Position numbers and translations under genes: made by a program
Source of the DNA: Globodera rostochiensis
Taxonomy: Eukaryota; Nematoda; Chromadorea; Rhabditida; Heteroderidae
Direction: 5' to 3'
NCBI GenBank assembly: GCA_018350325.1
Contig: JAEVLN010000017.1
Location: forward strand, 868,001 to 932,000
Length of the DNA stretch: 64,000 nt
The notes under the pieces: generated by a model
The model's database searches: none
Seen by the model: the letters and a program-made list of their open reading frames with translations, nothing else
Told to the model about the DNA's origin: nothing
In this document: positions 10,176 to 21,445 of the stretch, one piece after another
Layout of the letters: each line of letters opens with the position of its first letter
Position numbering within the stretch: the first letter of the stretch is position 1

Positions 10176-11106
10176 ACGCATTTAAATTTGATATAAATAA
10201 GAGAGGTCGCGCGGTGCCAATACGCTCGCCTGGAGAAATTTGAATTTTTAATTGAAGGAATATTAAATTTTTTGTCTAAAATTTTGTCAATTCAACCTTA
10301 ACATTAAAAATCTTTCACAGGGCCAACATTTTTAATTTTAAAATTTTCCACTGCTTTAAGGTAAAATTGGTTATGCGATGCATTTAAAGTTAGCATAAAC
10401 ATTTCAAATTTTGTTGAAGTGACTGGTTCAAAAGCTAAAGTACATGCGCTTATAGAAAAACTGATGGTGGCCTATTAATATCAAAAATATGTAAAACAAA
10501 ACAAAAAATTAATACAGTAAAATGGTAAAAATTGTTCGCATTCCTTTGCAACACTTTGCCCCCCGTCGATCGAACAATGCCTTGGCACGCATTATCTGCT
10601 TATTAAAGCTTGGCCGTTTTGCAATCGAAACAATTAAATTGCTGGTGATGATGACGTTGATGATGATGGTTGTGGTGGAGTTGTTGAAATGATAATGTTG
10701 AATGTTTGTGCATGTTCCCCCCTCCCCCGTCCATCGAGGTTATAGACAAACTCTGAAATTAAAAATAAACAATAATATAATTTTAAATAAATGTTAAAAT
10801 ATTGAAACTCACACGTTGAGTAAATGTTTAACCCTTTTTTCGATAACATCTATTGAAATAGAGTCAGAACTTTACAAGTATCAATGTATCACAGTGTAAC
10901 CACCGTGTTTCTGATTATGATATTAAACATTTTTAAATCCTTTTGACAACAATTTATTTCTTAAATTAGTCTCAATTAAATTCAAACGAAAACACCAATT
11001 CGCTTCATCTTTTTCTCTGGTTTCCATGGTAATGTCTCTAGTACACAACTTTCAACGCTTCCAAGCGCCATTTGTTATTCAAATTGAACATATACCTAAA
11101 CGCTAA
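10176..11106. other. Intergenic between homeobox gene and dyf-13
   Basis: AT-rich; no coding composition. A trinucleotide-like GATGATGAC/GTTGATGATG run at 10644-10670 is the only distinct feature. It presumably holds the 3' UTR of the homeobox gene and the promoter of dyf-13. Confidence 0.4.
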
Positions 11107-13460
11107 ATGCTTCTTTCGAGATTTCGGCCCGGACGTCGTCGGAATGTATCGGATGTAAAAGCGGCTTGGTCCGAGTTGCAAAAAATCGACCAATTTTTGG
11201 ATAAACGTGACTACACCGGTGCCATCTCCATTCTGGAACATGCGCGAAAGACGGCAGCACCGGAACAACAGACCAACTTGGCCATGTGGCTGGGCTATTG
11301 CCAATTTCATGCCGCAAACTTTCGCAAGGCTTGCGAGGCGTACGAAGCACTGATCGGAGACAAGAATTGTCCAGCCGAAATGTATTTAAACCTCGGCTGC
11401 GCATACTATTTTTTGGGCATGCAAGAAAATGCGAGAAAAATGGCCGAGAAAGGTGACATAAAAAACTCCAAATTTTTTAATTTTTAAAAAAACGAATTAT
11501 TAAGGTCCAAAAAATCCACTACAAAACCGATTGCTGTTCCATGTCGCGCACAAATTGACTGACGAAAAAAATTGTAAGTAATTAATCAATTGGGATAATG
11601 CCAATTTAAACAATAAAATTGTAAAAATGCCAATGCATTTATTTAAGTGCTGCTCCAACATTCGCAACTGAAGGATACAGTTGAAGATCAACTATGTCTC
11701 GCCTCAATTCATTACCTCAGATCACATTTTCAACAGGCAATTGATGTTTACAAGAAAGTTCTGTTGAAGAACAAAAACTTTTTGGCACTGAACGTTTATT
11801 TGGCACTTTGCTTCTATAAGTTGGACTACTACGACGTGTCATTGGAAATGCTGCAGAGTTATTTGGACAAATATTCGGACAGTCCAATTGCCGTGAATTT
11901 GAAGGCGTGCAACCAGTACCGACTTTATAATTCGAAAGCGGCGGAAAATGAGTTGAAAATGTTGAAAGATTTGTCAAGCAGTGAGCTGAGCTTCGCAAAG
12001 GACATAATCCTCCACAACAAGGTTGAAAGTAGAGACCGGACTTGAGCTTCGAGCGAGACTCAAGACGAGATTCTCGAAAAAATCTCGGATCTCGAAAATT
12101 CAGTTTTATTCGAGACGAGATTTCTCGAGAATCTCGTCGAGATCTCGTCTCGACCGGTCTCTAGTTGAAAGCCGACCAAAAGCCACCATAGCAAATTAAA
12201 AATCTTTGGCAAGGTTAAAACTAGGAAATCAAAAACAACAAAATATTGATTTGAAAAAAAAATGATTGATGTCAAAAATTGGGGCCTATCCATTTTCAGG
12301 TCGTTTTCAGAAATGGCGATGGGGCTCTACAGTTGTTGCCAACATTGGTTGATGTTGTGCAGGAGGCACGTCTCAATTTGGTGATTTATCACTTAAAGAA
12401 AAACGACACCGACGCCGCCTTTGTGCTAATGAACCATCTTGATCCCCAAAGCACTTATGATTTTCTGCTGAAAGCAATAACTCATTGCATGAAAGGAAAT
12501 GAAAACGATTCTGTAAGTATTTATCACGATTGGTGCACGATCAAAAGTACTAATCGATATGCTAGAGTGTTCAAATTTACGGATTTATGTAGATTAAGAA
12601 TTAATTAATTAATAATATTTATTATAAAAAATCAGAAAGAATTGTTGAAAGCGGCGGCTCAGTATTTCAAAGTGGTGGGCGAGTCGCCAGCAGAATGCGA
12701 CACAATCATTGGCCGTCAAAGCATGGCTTCCGCGTACTTTCTTCGACAACAATATGAAGAAGTGCTCGTCTATTTAGACTCCATTAAGGTCATCTTCATT
12801 TTTCTTACCATTTTTTCCATGTTCATAAAAATGTGTTGTTTTTAGACCTTTTTCGCAAACGACGACACCTTCAATTTCAACTATGGCCAGACCCAACTGT
12901 TATGTGAAAATTTTGCAGAAGCGCAAGACGCACTCCGGCTGATCACCGGCCACAACCTCATCTCCAACCTGACCCATTGTCTGTGCATCGCCCGTGCATA
13001 TATTGCTAACAAAAAGGGTAAAGCTGCATGGAACATGTACCAGAAGGAGAGGCACATTCAAAACTCGCAACAACTCCTCAAACTGATCGCCACCGACAGT
13101 TATCGGTCGGTGAGCGATTACACGAAGAAGAAGAAACCGAATGATCGAGAACATTTGTTTTTATGCAGGGCAGAAGATTACGTAACCGCAGCAAAAGCGT
13201 TTGATGAGTTGGCAAAACGCGGGATCTCGACAATTTCTTCGTCGGGAAACGATGCCGACGGCGACGGGGGAGGAGGACATTACGCAGTCGCAAGAAGAGC
13301 CGCTTGTGTGGGCGTTGTCAAAATGTTCGCGGCGCGACAAAGCGACGCGGACGAATTGAGAGAAGCGATGAAAATGTTGGCCAGAGACAAAGAGACGACG
13401 GCCACAAACATTGTGGCGACGGTGAAGAAATGGGCCGCAGATATTGGCGTGTACTTTTGA
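11107..13460 (+). CDS. dyf-13: DYF-13 / TTC26 / IFT56, intraflagellar transport TPR protein
   Basis: Eight in-phase exons (11107-11452, 11505-11573, 11648-12021, 12300-12512, 12636-12788, 12846-13105, 13169-13460; the last pair separated by a 63-bp intron) cover the whole length of TTC26. The N-terminal MLLSRFRPG, the TPR region (NLAMWLGYCQFHAANFRKA, VEDQLCLASIHYLRSHFQQA, LALNVYLALCFYKLDYYDVS) and the C-terminal KKWAADIGVYF all align with that family. IFT56 is an IFT-B component needed for ciliogenesis and ciliary motor traffic; in C. elegans it acts in ciliated sensory neurons. The 63-bp intron 13106-13168 has no in-frame stop, so retention would add 21 residues. A 134-bp MITE sits at the very start of the intron after exon 3. 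Count of exons listed is seven; the start matches the family N-terminus. Confidence 0.93.
12030..12163. mobile_element. 134-bp hAT-like MITE with perfect 8-bp target duplication
   Basis: The element begins TAGAGACCGG and ends CCGGTCTCTA, a perfect 10-bp terminal inverted repeat. It is flanked on both sides by GTTGAAAG (12022-12029 and 12164-12171), an 8-bp target-site duplication as made by hAT-superfamily transposases. The interior is made of TCTCGAGA-type palindromes (gagatctcgtctcg). It inserted so that the left duplication begins at the intron's GT, immediately after the exon end at 12021, without altering the donor dinucleotide. Confidence 0.85.
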
Positions 13461-14352
13461 GATACGATAATTGTGGAACGACAGACATAAGACACAAAAA
13501 TCCGCTCTCTATACATAACCAACGTCCCCATCTTTTGAATGAATGGTTCAAAAATTCCACTCATGGCGCACTCGTCGCAAATGATGGACAGCGGAGTGCA
13601 CGAGACGTTCAGCTCGTACGTCGTACACCTCCAATTTGGGAGCAAGTCGCTTGTAGAACAGATGCAAAATTGTTTTCGAAAATCGTGCCTAATAAAAAGA
13701 ATTTTATGAAAACGTTCAACCCAATAGAATTGCGACTTTTTGTGTTTTTTTTTCAATTTGCGCCCCTTTCTTTGCCTTCATCATACGTTCGACCAGTGAC
13801 CAGCAAAAGATGCGGCCTACTAGTTTCCTAGGCAGCGCCAGACATTGCGTTATTTGCTTTGAAGACACGAATTGAACAGTTCAATTTTAAAAGTTGCAGT
13901 GCTTTTGTGTTGGATAAATAAGCCGCTAATTTGAATACAGTAGCGCCACACTATAAAATTGTAATTAAATCGGCTCATTTACTGGACAAATCAAGCCGGT
14001 TTCCGTTATGACTTTTTCACAAATTATTACTTTTTCAACAACATATGGAGATTATAAACTTTCAGCATTTCATATTGCTGACCTGAAAAATGACTAACCG
14101 AACTTCAATTTTAATACTATAATAATTCTACAATTCATTTTCCATCCATTTGTTTCAAATTTGCTGTTTTTTAAATATATTTTAAAAATTTTTAACAATT
14201 TTTCGTTATTCAAACATCTTTTTCATTACATCGCCCGAGGGCGCGCGTGTCCTGAGGGAATTTTCGAAGAAATATTTGAATCAATCCCCTCTAATTGGCG
14301 GGATACACACACACACACCCTGTCCCAATCTGATCACTCATCAAAAACATCA
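13461..14352. other. Convergent 3' flanks of dyf-13 and PAXBP1
   Basis: This interval lies between two converging genes. It contains AATAAA-like signals (ctaataaaaag near 13690, gataaataag near 13914) and a short CACACACA run near 14310. No coding frame with support was found. The long frames overlapping the dyf-13 3' end are shadows. Confidence 0.5.
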
Positions 14353-17300
14353 TTAATCTTCTTCCACAACCAGCACTTCCGCCTCCTCCTCCTTTACTGA
14401 CAACAGATCAATGAAGCGTTGGGCATGCGCGAGGAATTTTCTGAACAAAAATTGTATTAAAATATCGAATAGAGCAACGGTTTTTCCATTCGCCGACCGA
14501 TCCCGTCGATGCAGCTCAACAACTTGCTTAAGAAGAGCGGCCAACGGACGGTAGGAGTTGGGGCGAGAGGGCGGAATCCAGGACGACTGGAATGGAAATG
14601 TGAAAAAACTCTTAAATATATATTTTTAAAAAAATTCACCGGAATTTGTTCGACCACCGCCCGACATTTGGTAAGCGTCGACTGGTGGGCTAACACTGAA
14701 AATTGTAGTGCCAAAACAGTGAAACGGTTCAGCAGTCCTTCGACGAGAAGTTCCTCCAGACACGCATCGGAGACGATGGAACGGAAACAGAGAATGGAGC
14801 GCATCAACTGACAATTGGAAATTTAAATTAATGGTCAAAAAGTATGAAATTAAATTTTATTTTACCAACTCATTTAGATTAAGACAAATAAGTGCCGTTG
14901 CTCCCCGCCACTTTTGAAAGAAAAAACAAAGATCGAATTCAGGTTCGGTACCAGGTCCGAATTACAACTTCTTGATAAGCCCAATTTAAAAAAACGCACA
15001 TTTTAAAATATTATACATATTAAGTATGTATAAAAGCATTAAAAAAGAGAGCACTCACTTTGATGGACTTCCAAAATTGTCGGTCCAGAAAAGCTCCACA
15101 ACCGGTCTCGGTGGACTCAATCGCTCTGAATTTCGCAGCACTCATTTTGGGATCAAAGAATGTAGTCGACGTATTAATTGAGTATTAAGGATTATAGTAA
15201 AATTTGAAAAAAATATATTCTTGCTTATAGTGAATAAAAAAAATTATTATTCATTCTCAGTACTAGAGTAAAATTTGAAAATTCCGTTTTCATATTTTTT
15301 GTTTTGAATTTGTTATAGTAGTACTATAGTATATGTATATTATTATATTTACTCCTTGCTATACAGCGGCACAAAAGTGTCCCGGTCGATTGTGTCGCGC
15401 AGCCGCCCGTACACTCCCTCCAGCACTTCCTGCATACGCTTAGAGTTCGCGTTGGCCACCTTAAAGCTCACTTTTTCAGTATTAATTTGCATTCGGGGCT
15501 AAAAATGGAATAATGTTGATGTGTCTTGATATATTGTATTTAGCAATAAAACTCATTAAATATACACAAAAAACTTTACCGACCGGATATTCCTCCACCA
15601 ATGAGCGCAACAATTGGGCCAAATTGGATGATTCGCTCAGCGACAACGGATCCCATTGTTCACGAACAATTTCTGAAATAAGAAAAATTCGTACTTAAAA
15701 TGTTATATATATTAAAAATTTGCATAAATTTATAATTTTTGTGGATTTGTATTTATCAATACCATTTTCAAATGGCCAACACATCAAAACCAAAATGAAT
15801 GTCTAAAATTGGTAGCCCAAATAAAATTGTACTTGCAATTTTTGGAAAAACAATCTTTTCCACAACGGACGGGATCAGAAACACGAGTGCCGGGTGCTCG
15901 AGGTCCTCCAGTCCCGAGTTGTCCAGGCCGGCTAACAGCAAGGCACGGTACCATGGCATGGAGTGAAGCTGCTGGGTCGGGTTCTGGGAATATGTTAACA
16001 ATTCAGTAATAATTCAGCCACTTTAAACAAATTGAGAAAATTCATACCTTAAGGGGTCGCCAGTCGACGAGTCGAAGACGTACAAACGGTCCAAGCAGTT
16101 TGGGCAGGCACAAAGGGACGTAGGCTTGCTCAAAAGAGATCGGATCGACGGACAACCAGTGGAGGATGCGTTGCATAATGTGCTCCAATTGGCAAAACTC
16201 GTCGGACGTGTCCAGGAACAGATCATCAACGCCCTGGAGGACAGAGACTAAAATGTTAAATTTAAACTTGCCCATTCAAAACAAAACAAATATTGAAACA
16301 AAACATAATTAAGGGACCATACAAAAGAATTAAAAAAAAGAAACGATTTTACGAAAAACCGACCACCAGGCACAATTAAAGTTCCTGAAAATTTCCCTAT
16401 TTTTTCTTAGTTTAAATATTTTAATAATCTCTCCGACCAATTGTCTCCCGGTAGAACACCTCTTGGCTGGTGGTTTCTTCGTCGTCACTGCTCAGGCCTT
16501 CGTGGTGCACCGTTTCCGACGATTTGTGTTGTGCACGCTCACGTCGACGACGATTTCTGTGTGCAAAGAATTAATGTGCTTTCTCTAAATTGCTTTTTTT
16601 TTAAAAAGCAATCAGATTTTGTACAACATCATTTGGATATCGTAAAAAACTCGGCACAACTCTAACCGTCTGGCTTCTCTCTCCGCCTCCCGTTGTGTGT
16701 AATCGGCCGATGGGGCCGCCCAAGTGCGGCCGGCGGCAGTCGCAGCGCATCGCTCGTATTGGTCCTGCACATCTTGACGTCGCCGTGCAACCAATCGTTC
16801 TGAATTGAAATTCAAATTTTTCGAAAAAAAAAAAATTATAAATGTCATTTTTAAGAGTTCGTGAGAAATTTTTGTTCTACGCATTCGTTGAGTCAGAAAT
16901 TGAACATAAAAAAATAAAAGTTCTTTTTCTTTGCTACCCGTTCGCTGGCGCCACATCTCCGACACGCGCTCGTCTAACGCGTCAATTTGAACAATCTGTA
17001 AAAAATAAAAACTATTAAAATGCTTAGCCTTTTTGCTCTTTTTCCTAAAAACGATGAACTTTTCTCAGACCTTTTCATTCAAACAGTCCAACAAATCGCG
17101 CGTGTACAGACGCGTCTCCTGGAACATGCGGAATTTGAGTTCCAATTGAGGCATTCCTTGTTCAAACTAAAAAAAGGTTAAATTAATAAATTACAAGAAA
17201 TGATCATATTTTGATGAACCAAATCTTCATTTACATATTGCATTGACCAATCCATCCCCGCCCATGCCAATGTCATTTGATGCTTCTCCCCACCCCCTCA

Positions 17301-20300
17301 GATGTTGAGGCCAGAACCGCTCACTCACTATTAAACCCAAGGGGCCATAAGCAAAAGCGGGGTCCATTCGTAGTCCCGACTAAGGCATCGTGCCTACGGC
17401 ACGGCTCAGGCGAGTGATTGACGAGTGAGCGGTTCGGACCTATTCTCCCCGGACTTCTCCATCTCCGCTTCCCCCATTTCCGTACTATCTGTTTTGGAAG
17501 CAGAATTCTCCGGGAGTTTCAAACAATAACCGAGGAAACAAGTAGTACTTTAATCAATGGTTTTAAAAAAAATCGTTTCTAAATGTTTAAAAGGCTCTAG
17601 ACATTCTAAATTCGAGACTAATCTTTATTATACTTTGTGTATGAGTTCCGTGTTCTCCGCCATTTGGCCACGAGTTTTGGCCAACAGTTCATTGTTGGCA
17701 CTTTGCCGCTCTTTTTTGTCGCTCAACCGTTGTCGAATGGAGCCAAGAATGTCGTCCACCGACACAGCCTTCGCCGATCGGCCGTTGCTCAATTCTTTTT
17801 TTGATAAAAAAAAAGTGTTTTTGAAATTTAAGAGGGTTAAATTGCAAAGCCATTTATAAAGGCTCAAAACACGATTATTTTACTACACGCTTTCACGTTT
17901 CATTGCCTAAATTCGTTAAAGTTCCCATATAAAATTCAATTATTGTTGATTTCTTTGACTTTTGTAAACCTGGCGGCAATGCAGTGTCCCCCCGGGCATT
18001 GTGTGGTTGCTGATACTGCTCCATCTCCACCATGTCGATTTCGATGTCCATGTCCGCCTCGCCCGAATCGGTGAGGTGATAGGGTCGGCCCCGGTAGTGC
18101 AGGGAAGTGGCGTTCAACTCCTCTTGCATTTGCATTACCTGCGGATATAAATTTTGGTGCACATTTAAACGATAAACGCTACCAAATAAATTTGATCCAA
18201 GAATTAATTTAAAAAAATTTAATATTTTCCTTCCCTTAAAAAGAGGAAAAGTGCGTGTAGGGTGGTGAATCCCCTCTGTTCTCCTTTTTTGTTTGGACTT
18301 GGTCAGTACCTTGTTGGAGCTGACCCCCTTGCGGATCTGTTCCCGTTCCCATCGCTGCAACGCGTCCTCCTCTTCCTCCTCCTCGTACTCCTCCCGTCTC
18401 GGTTCCATCCGTCCCCTTCCCCCTCGCTCACCCCCGGATGATGGCCCTCTCCCCATTCTCCTCCTATTCGTCTTCCCAGCCCCATCATCATCGACCTCCA
18501 CCTCCTCTTCACTGCTTCCCTGTTCCATGGCCAAAAAGTACGCCTGCTCTTCACGACGTTGTTCCTCCTCGCTTTGCAACAACTTTTTGGCCGAGTAAAA
18601 ACTGTAAACCAAAAAAATTGTGCTGTAACCATTTTTTTCTTAAATTTGATAAAATTATGCTGCAACCATTTTTTTCTTAAATTTGATCTTTTTGGTAAAA
18701 AATTTTTTTTGTTAGAAGTCAAAATTTTAATCCAACGATTCGACCTGCCCATCTCTTCCTCGTCCGACATGTCATTTTCGTCCTCACGCACCAGTCGAGC
18801 CCGTTCTCCGGACGGTCCTCCGGTATATTTCAGCCGAACGGTGTCGTCCAACGGAATAAAATCTTGAGGCGTGGATAATCCGCCCTAAATTGTTGTATTT
18901 GTTGAAGGCAAATGCGCATAAACACAGTAAAATACTGAACATGAAAACAAAAAAATTTTTCATATAAATTTATGCTTTTTTTTGGGATGCCAAAAGCCCC
19001 CCCCCCTCAAAAAAAAAGGGTTACTTGTCTCATCATTTCGCGTTTTTTGCGCGCCTCGTACACCGCTTTTGCGTCAGGAATGTCGGCCATTGTAGTCGGA
19101 AACGCGGCATGGACATCCGCCGCCTCGTCCATTTCGTTCTATCAAAATTTCAATTAAAATGAATTGTCACAAAAAAAAAGACCTTTTCTCCCTTGGGCAC
19201 CTTAAATTTGTGGTGCTCAGTCGTCAACGTGTTTCCATGAACGTTTTGGTGAAGTCCACCAGTGGCACCGTCCGACTGCTGCTGTTTCTGTTCCGTCTCG
19301 ACGGAAGGCGGCATCTCTCGTTTGACCTGTTGAATTTTCAGCGTCAAATCAAATTTGAGCATTAAATATTTTAAAGAAACGGTAAAATTTTCTCGACCCC
19401 TTCCCTCCCCCCTCCCACCACAAAAAAGAAACAGAAAAAACCACAGGGGACCATCTGTTTTGTACGAAATCTTGACCTTTTTTAAATTTAGGTTGGAAAT
19501 CTCATTGAGTCAAAAATCCAAAATTTTCTCGACCCCTTCCCCCGCCCACCAGATGAAGCAGAATTCTCAATGTATTCCAGACCAATTTTCTTAACAGTTA
19601 AAAACTTTTTGAACACGACTAAAAACTGCCACGGTCCTGGGCGTACGACTTTTTGTTCTAACTTTGAACTCAATTTTAGGATTTGGAGCAGGTATACTTA
19701 CTAGTGTTTCTCGATCTTCCACAAAAAAATCTTTTTAAAACCCATGTTAATAAAATATGTACATGTCCTTAAACTATTTTTTCTATCGAAATTTGCTGAC
19801 CTGCTTGAGCGTCGTCGCCGCCGCTCTCGCTCGCTCAGCCGACGCGCGTTGTTTCCGTGCCGCTTTCTCTACGCTACGCCGACGCGCAGCAGCGGCAGCA
19901 ACGGCGTGGCCGCCGCCCGCACCGTGCCGTTTCAGTTTAAAGTGCATTACGTCATCACCTTAAAGTGTTAACAGATGGACTGACTGACCGTGTCTGACAA
20001 TTTTTTACAATTATTAGGAAAAGCTAAGGTTTCGGTGAAATGATCCGCTCAATTTAATTTTGTAAAGTCCGTGATGTCGTCCGGCATTGCCGGAAATTTT
20101 AGAACGATTTACCCCCCCCCCCCAAAAAAAAAGAAGCACCTTCACGCTCGTCAAAACTCAGCCCCACAGGGCGTGTCGTTGCCAGGCCATCGTTGTCGGA
20201 CTGTCGACCTTCATCAACAACGACTTTTTGCTGCAGCTGATCGTCCGCCGCTTCATCCGCCGAAGAGGACGCGGAACGCACCGAGCCATCGACGCTCTCC

Positions 20301-20386
20301 TCCCCTTCTACTTGGCCATTGTCCGCTCGGCGGCGAATGTTTCGCACATCTTGACCACCCAGCTTGCTCTTCGGCTTTCGAAACAT
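14353..20386 (-). CDS. PAXBP1: PAXBP1/GCFC (GC-rich sequence DNA-binding factor) homologue
   Basis: A multi-exon minus-strand gene runs from ATG at 20386 (MFRKPKSKLGGQDVRNIRRR) to TAA at 14353. Landmarks in order match the GCFC family: MFRK start; IPDAKAVYEARKKREMMR (near 19080); GERARLVREDENDMSDEEE (near 18790); QRWEREQIRKG (near 18340); KFRMFQETRLYTRDLLDCLNEK (near 17110); RLVARRRQDVQDQYE (near 16780); HHEGLSSDDEE (near 16490); EQAYVPLCLPKLLGPFVRLRL (near 16110); FLIPSVVEKIVFPK (near 15860); LLVEGLLNRFTVLALQ (near 14740). PAXBP1-like proteins are nuclear; family members link Pax proteins or spliceosome-associated complexes. Exon 1 (20386-20140) has a duplicate in inverted orientation at 21074. 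Exon borders in the middle of the gene are approximate. The intron at about 17180-17640 is unusually long and GC-richer than neighbours. Confidence 0.9.
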
Positions 20387-21400
20387 TTTATGCAAACCTC
20401 TAAACTAATCATTCTGGTACATATTACTTAAAAAAGGACAAGAGAAAAAATATGGATTCAAGTACAACCATATTGTTTTCAAGTACATAACTGTGAAATT
20501 TAAAGAAATTCAAGTAAGGTACTCGACATTTTTTATTTTATCAAAACAAAAAACACAATTCGAGTTTACATATGTTCCTATTTACATTTTTTGAAAGGAT
20601 TTTTATTCTAGTTATCGTTTGAAAGGCGTCTGGGTTTTTGGATTTGTAATTTTGATCTAATAATCGGGCTTGTGCACCCGGACCGGATCAGTTCAGGCCG
20701 CCCGATTCAGTGCCAGCAATTTTGAAAGTCTATAACTCTTTTAAACTCAAACCAAATCAAATAAAAAGGTCCAATTCGAAGTTCGAACGCTCTAAATGAC
20801 AAAAATCATTTGGGGAAAAATCCTAACGGTTCAATTCGTTTTCAAAAAGTTCAATGTGAAAAACACCCAAAATCTGGGTTTTTCATAGTTTTATAAAAAT
20901 AACTTTTTTCACGAATTCTCTAATCGTTTAGCTTATTTGTTAGGATTTGAACATTTATTATGTTTTTGAAAATTTTAAATTTTTGACTCAATTTTTAAGA
21001 GATTTGCAATCAAAAGCCGCCCGCCCTATTCATGTATTTTATCAAATTTAGATAATAAAAATATATAACAGAAATGATCCTAAAGCGGAAGAACAGACGG
21101 GACGGCCCCAACGTTCGGAAAATTCGCCGCCGAGCGGACAATGGCCAAGTAGAAGGGGAGGAGAGCGTCGATGGCTCGGTGCGTTCCGCGTCCTCTTCGG
21201 CGGATGAAGCGGCGGACGATCAGCTGCAGCAAAAAGTCGTTGTTGATGAAAGTCGACAGTCCGACAACGATGGCCTGGCAACGACGCGCCCTGTGGGGCT
21301 GAACGAGCGTGAAGGTGCTTCTTTTTTGGAGGGGGGGGGGGGGGGGGAGGGGGTAAATCGTAAAAAATTTTCGGCATTGCCGGACATCACGAACTATCCA
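20062..21400. repeat. Inverted repeat: PAXBP1 exon 1 and its diverged mirror copy
   Basis: Left arm about 20062-20386 and right arm about 21074-21395 are reverse complements over roughly 310 bp, separated by about 690 bp of AT-rich sequence with no gene. The central 200 bp are almost identical: both encode RRADNGQVEGEESVDGSVRS and what follows. The outer edges have diverged: MFRKPKSKLGGQDVRNI against MILKRKNRRDGPNVRKI. The right copy has a 6-bp in-frame deletion near 21302 (Leu-Ser-Phe-Asp becomes Leu-Asn) but keeps the exon 1 splice donor. Poly-C/poly-G tracts mark the inner intronic part of both arms. Confidence 0.9.
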
Positions 21401-21445
21401 AAATTAAATGCCTAAAGAGGCTTCCCGAGAGGCCAAAAATGTGCG

